Of a DNA stretch of 5,784 bases, positions 5,254 to 5,784 are shown in pieces. The notes below the pieces were generated by a model that worked only from the letters and a program-made list of their open reading frames with translations, had not been told where the DNA came from and did no database searches. Origin of the DNA: Anaerolineae bacterium (GTDB lineage: Bacteria > Chloroflexota > Anaerolineae > J102); contig JALWDV010000022.1 of NCBI GenBank assembly GCA_027036755.1, forward strand, positions 1-5,784, in the 5' to 3' direction. Both the position numbers and the translations under genes were made by a program. Within the stretch, counting starts at the first letter, position 1, and each line of letters starts with the position of its first letter.

Positions 5254-5784
5254 CTAGAACACTTCCAGGGTGCGGGCCACGTAAGGGAACACGGTGACGT
5301 TGTAGCTTTGCCACTGATCTTCGGGGACAACGATGACGATGCGCCAGCGTTGATCGGCGTGATTGAAGACGACAACACGAACGTGAGCGGGATGACCGGT
5401 TTTGAGATACGTTGTGCGGGCCTCCGACATCTGCCCTTCCAGCTTGGCGATGCGAATGCTGGTCGCCAGCGTCCACTCCTCCGGCTCCGCCAGGCCGCCG
5501 GGAATGATCGACGCTATCTCGGAAGACACCGACTTCCTGGCCTGCCTCATGCTCCAGCTCAAAGGCGCATGGGGCGAGCCTTCCAGACGACTGATGACGT
5601 AAATGCTGAGATCGCCGCTGGCTTCATGCTTGCTGATGAGCGCCGTGCGATGCGGATGGACGTACTCCTGCAGATCCCATCCGGGCGGGATGCAAAAGCT
5701 CACGCCCCAGACAAACACCGCATCCTGAGCGCCATCGCACACGCTGGGCATGGTGGGAATGGGGGTTGGCGTGGGGGTGTGAGT
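5254..5784 (-). CDS. Exported protein of unknown function with Thr-Pro linker, 5' partial
   Basis: The frame is open from the right edge to TAG at 5254-5256, giving 176 visible residues. The first eleven visible residues are a Thr/Pro linker (THTPTPTPIPT). This suggests a signal or lipoprotein anchor beyond the window and makes the internal ATG at 5749-5751 an unlikely start. After the linker comes a compact domain with alternating strands: GVSFCIPPGW (27-36), ALISK, DLSIYVISR, then a helical SWSMRQARKSV region, then strands TYLKT, VRVVVFNH and RWRIVIVVP. It ends with an amphipathic YNVTVFPYVARTLEVF helix. This order (an IPPGW-like opening, central sheet, closing helix) is reminiscent of PsbP/Mog1-like or DUF1795-type folds, but similarity is too weak to name it. 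Two cysteines (C16 and C31 of the visible part) could form a disulfide outside the cell. It converges on the 4013-4816 gene. Confidence 0.75.
   Translation of the reverse strand, partial: THTPTPTPIPTMPSVCDGAQDAVFVWGVSFCIPPGWDLQEYVHPHRTALISKHEASGDLSIYVISRLEGSPHAPLSWSMRQARKSVSSEIASIIPGGLAEPEEWTLATSIRIAKLEGQMSEARTTYLKTGHPAHVRVVVFNHADQRWRIVIVVPEDQWQSYNVTVFPYVARTLEVF

Overview
The window looks like chromosome from a moderately GC-rich environmental bacterium. The best guess is Chloroflexota (Anaerolineae/Caldilineae-like). The reasons are Thr-Pro-rich linkers in exported proteins, a DUF3048 protein next to a DUF362 protein, and intergenic spacers full of short degenerate palindromic repeats. This is a compositional impression, not a phylogenetic result. 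No rRNA, tRNA, CRISPR array, integrase or transposase gene is visible.

Layout. (1) 1-996, plus strand: the 3' part of a DUF3048 (YerB-like) secreted or lipoprotein-type protein, cut by the left edge inside a Thr-Pro linker. (2) 997-1572: a 576-base spacer with no convincing gene, holding an inverted-repeat element (1011-1188), a second hairpin (1249-1307) and repeated short words. (3) 1573-3000, plus: a DUF362 protein with an unusual aromatic-rich C-terminal half and a single C-terminal membrane anchor. A strong intrinsic terminator follows at 3018-3054. (4) 3063-4016, plus: a three-helix MscS-type mechanosensitive channel whose start codon lies only eight bases after the terminator U-tract. 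(5) 4013-4816, plus: an unrecognised protein overlapping the channel gene by ATGA. Its N-terminal third looks like the two halves of an amidohydrolase beta-sandwich joined without the catalytic barrel. Its C-terminal part resembles a nuclease-like fold lacking catalytic residues. (6) 4817-5253: a 437-base spacer that is almost entirely a nested, degenerate palindrome with heptamer and decamer repeats. (7) 5254-5784, minus: the 3' part of a small exported protein of unknown function, converging on gene 5 and cut by the right edge, again inside a Thr-Pro linker.

How the genes relate. Only genes 4 and 5 show firm linkage, through the ATGA overlap that suggests translational coupling. The DUF362 gene is separated from them by a terminator. 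The DUF3048 gene is separated from the DUF362 gene by the repeat-rich spacer. I see no coherent new multi-gene system. The most unusual items are gene 5, the two palindromic spacers, and the terminator placed directly before the MscS start.
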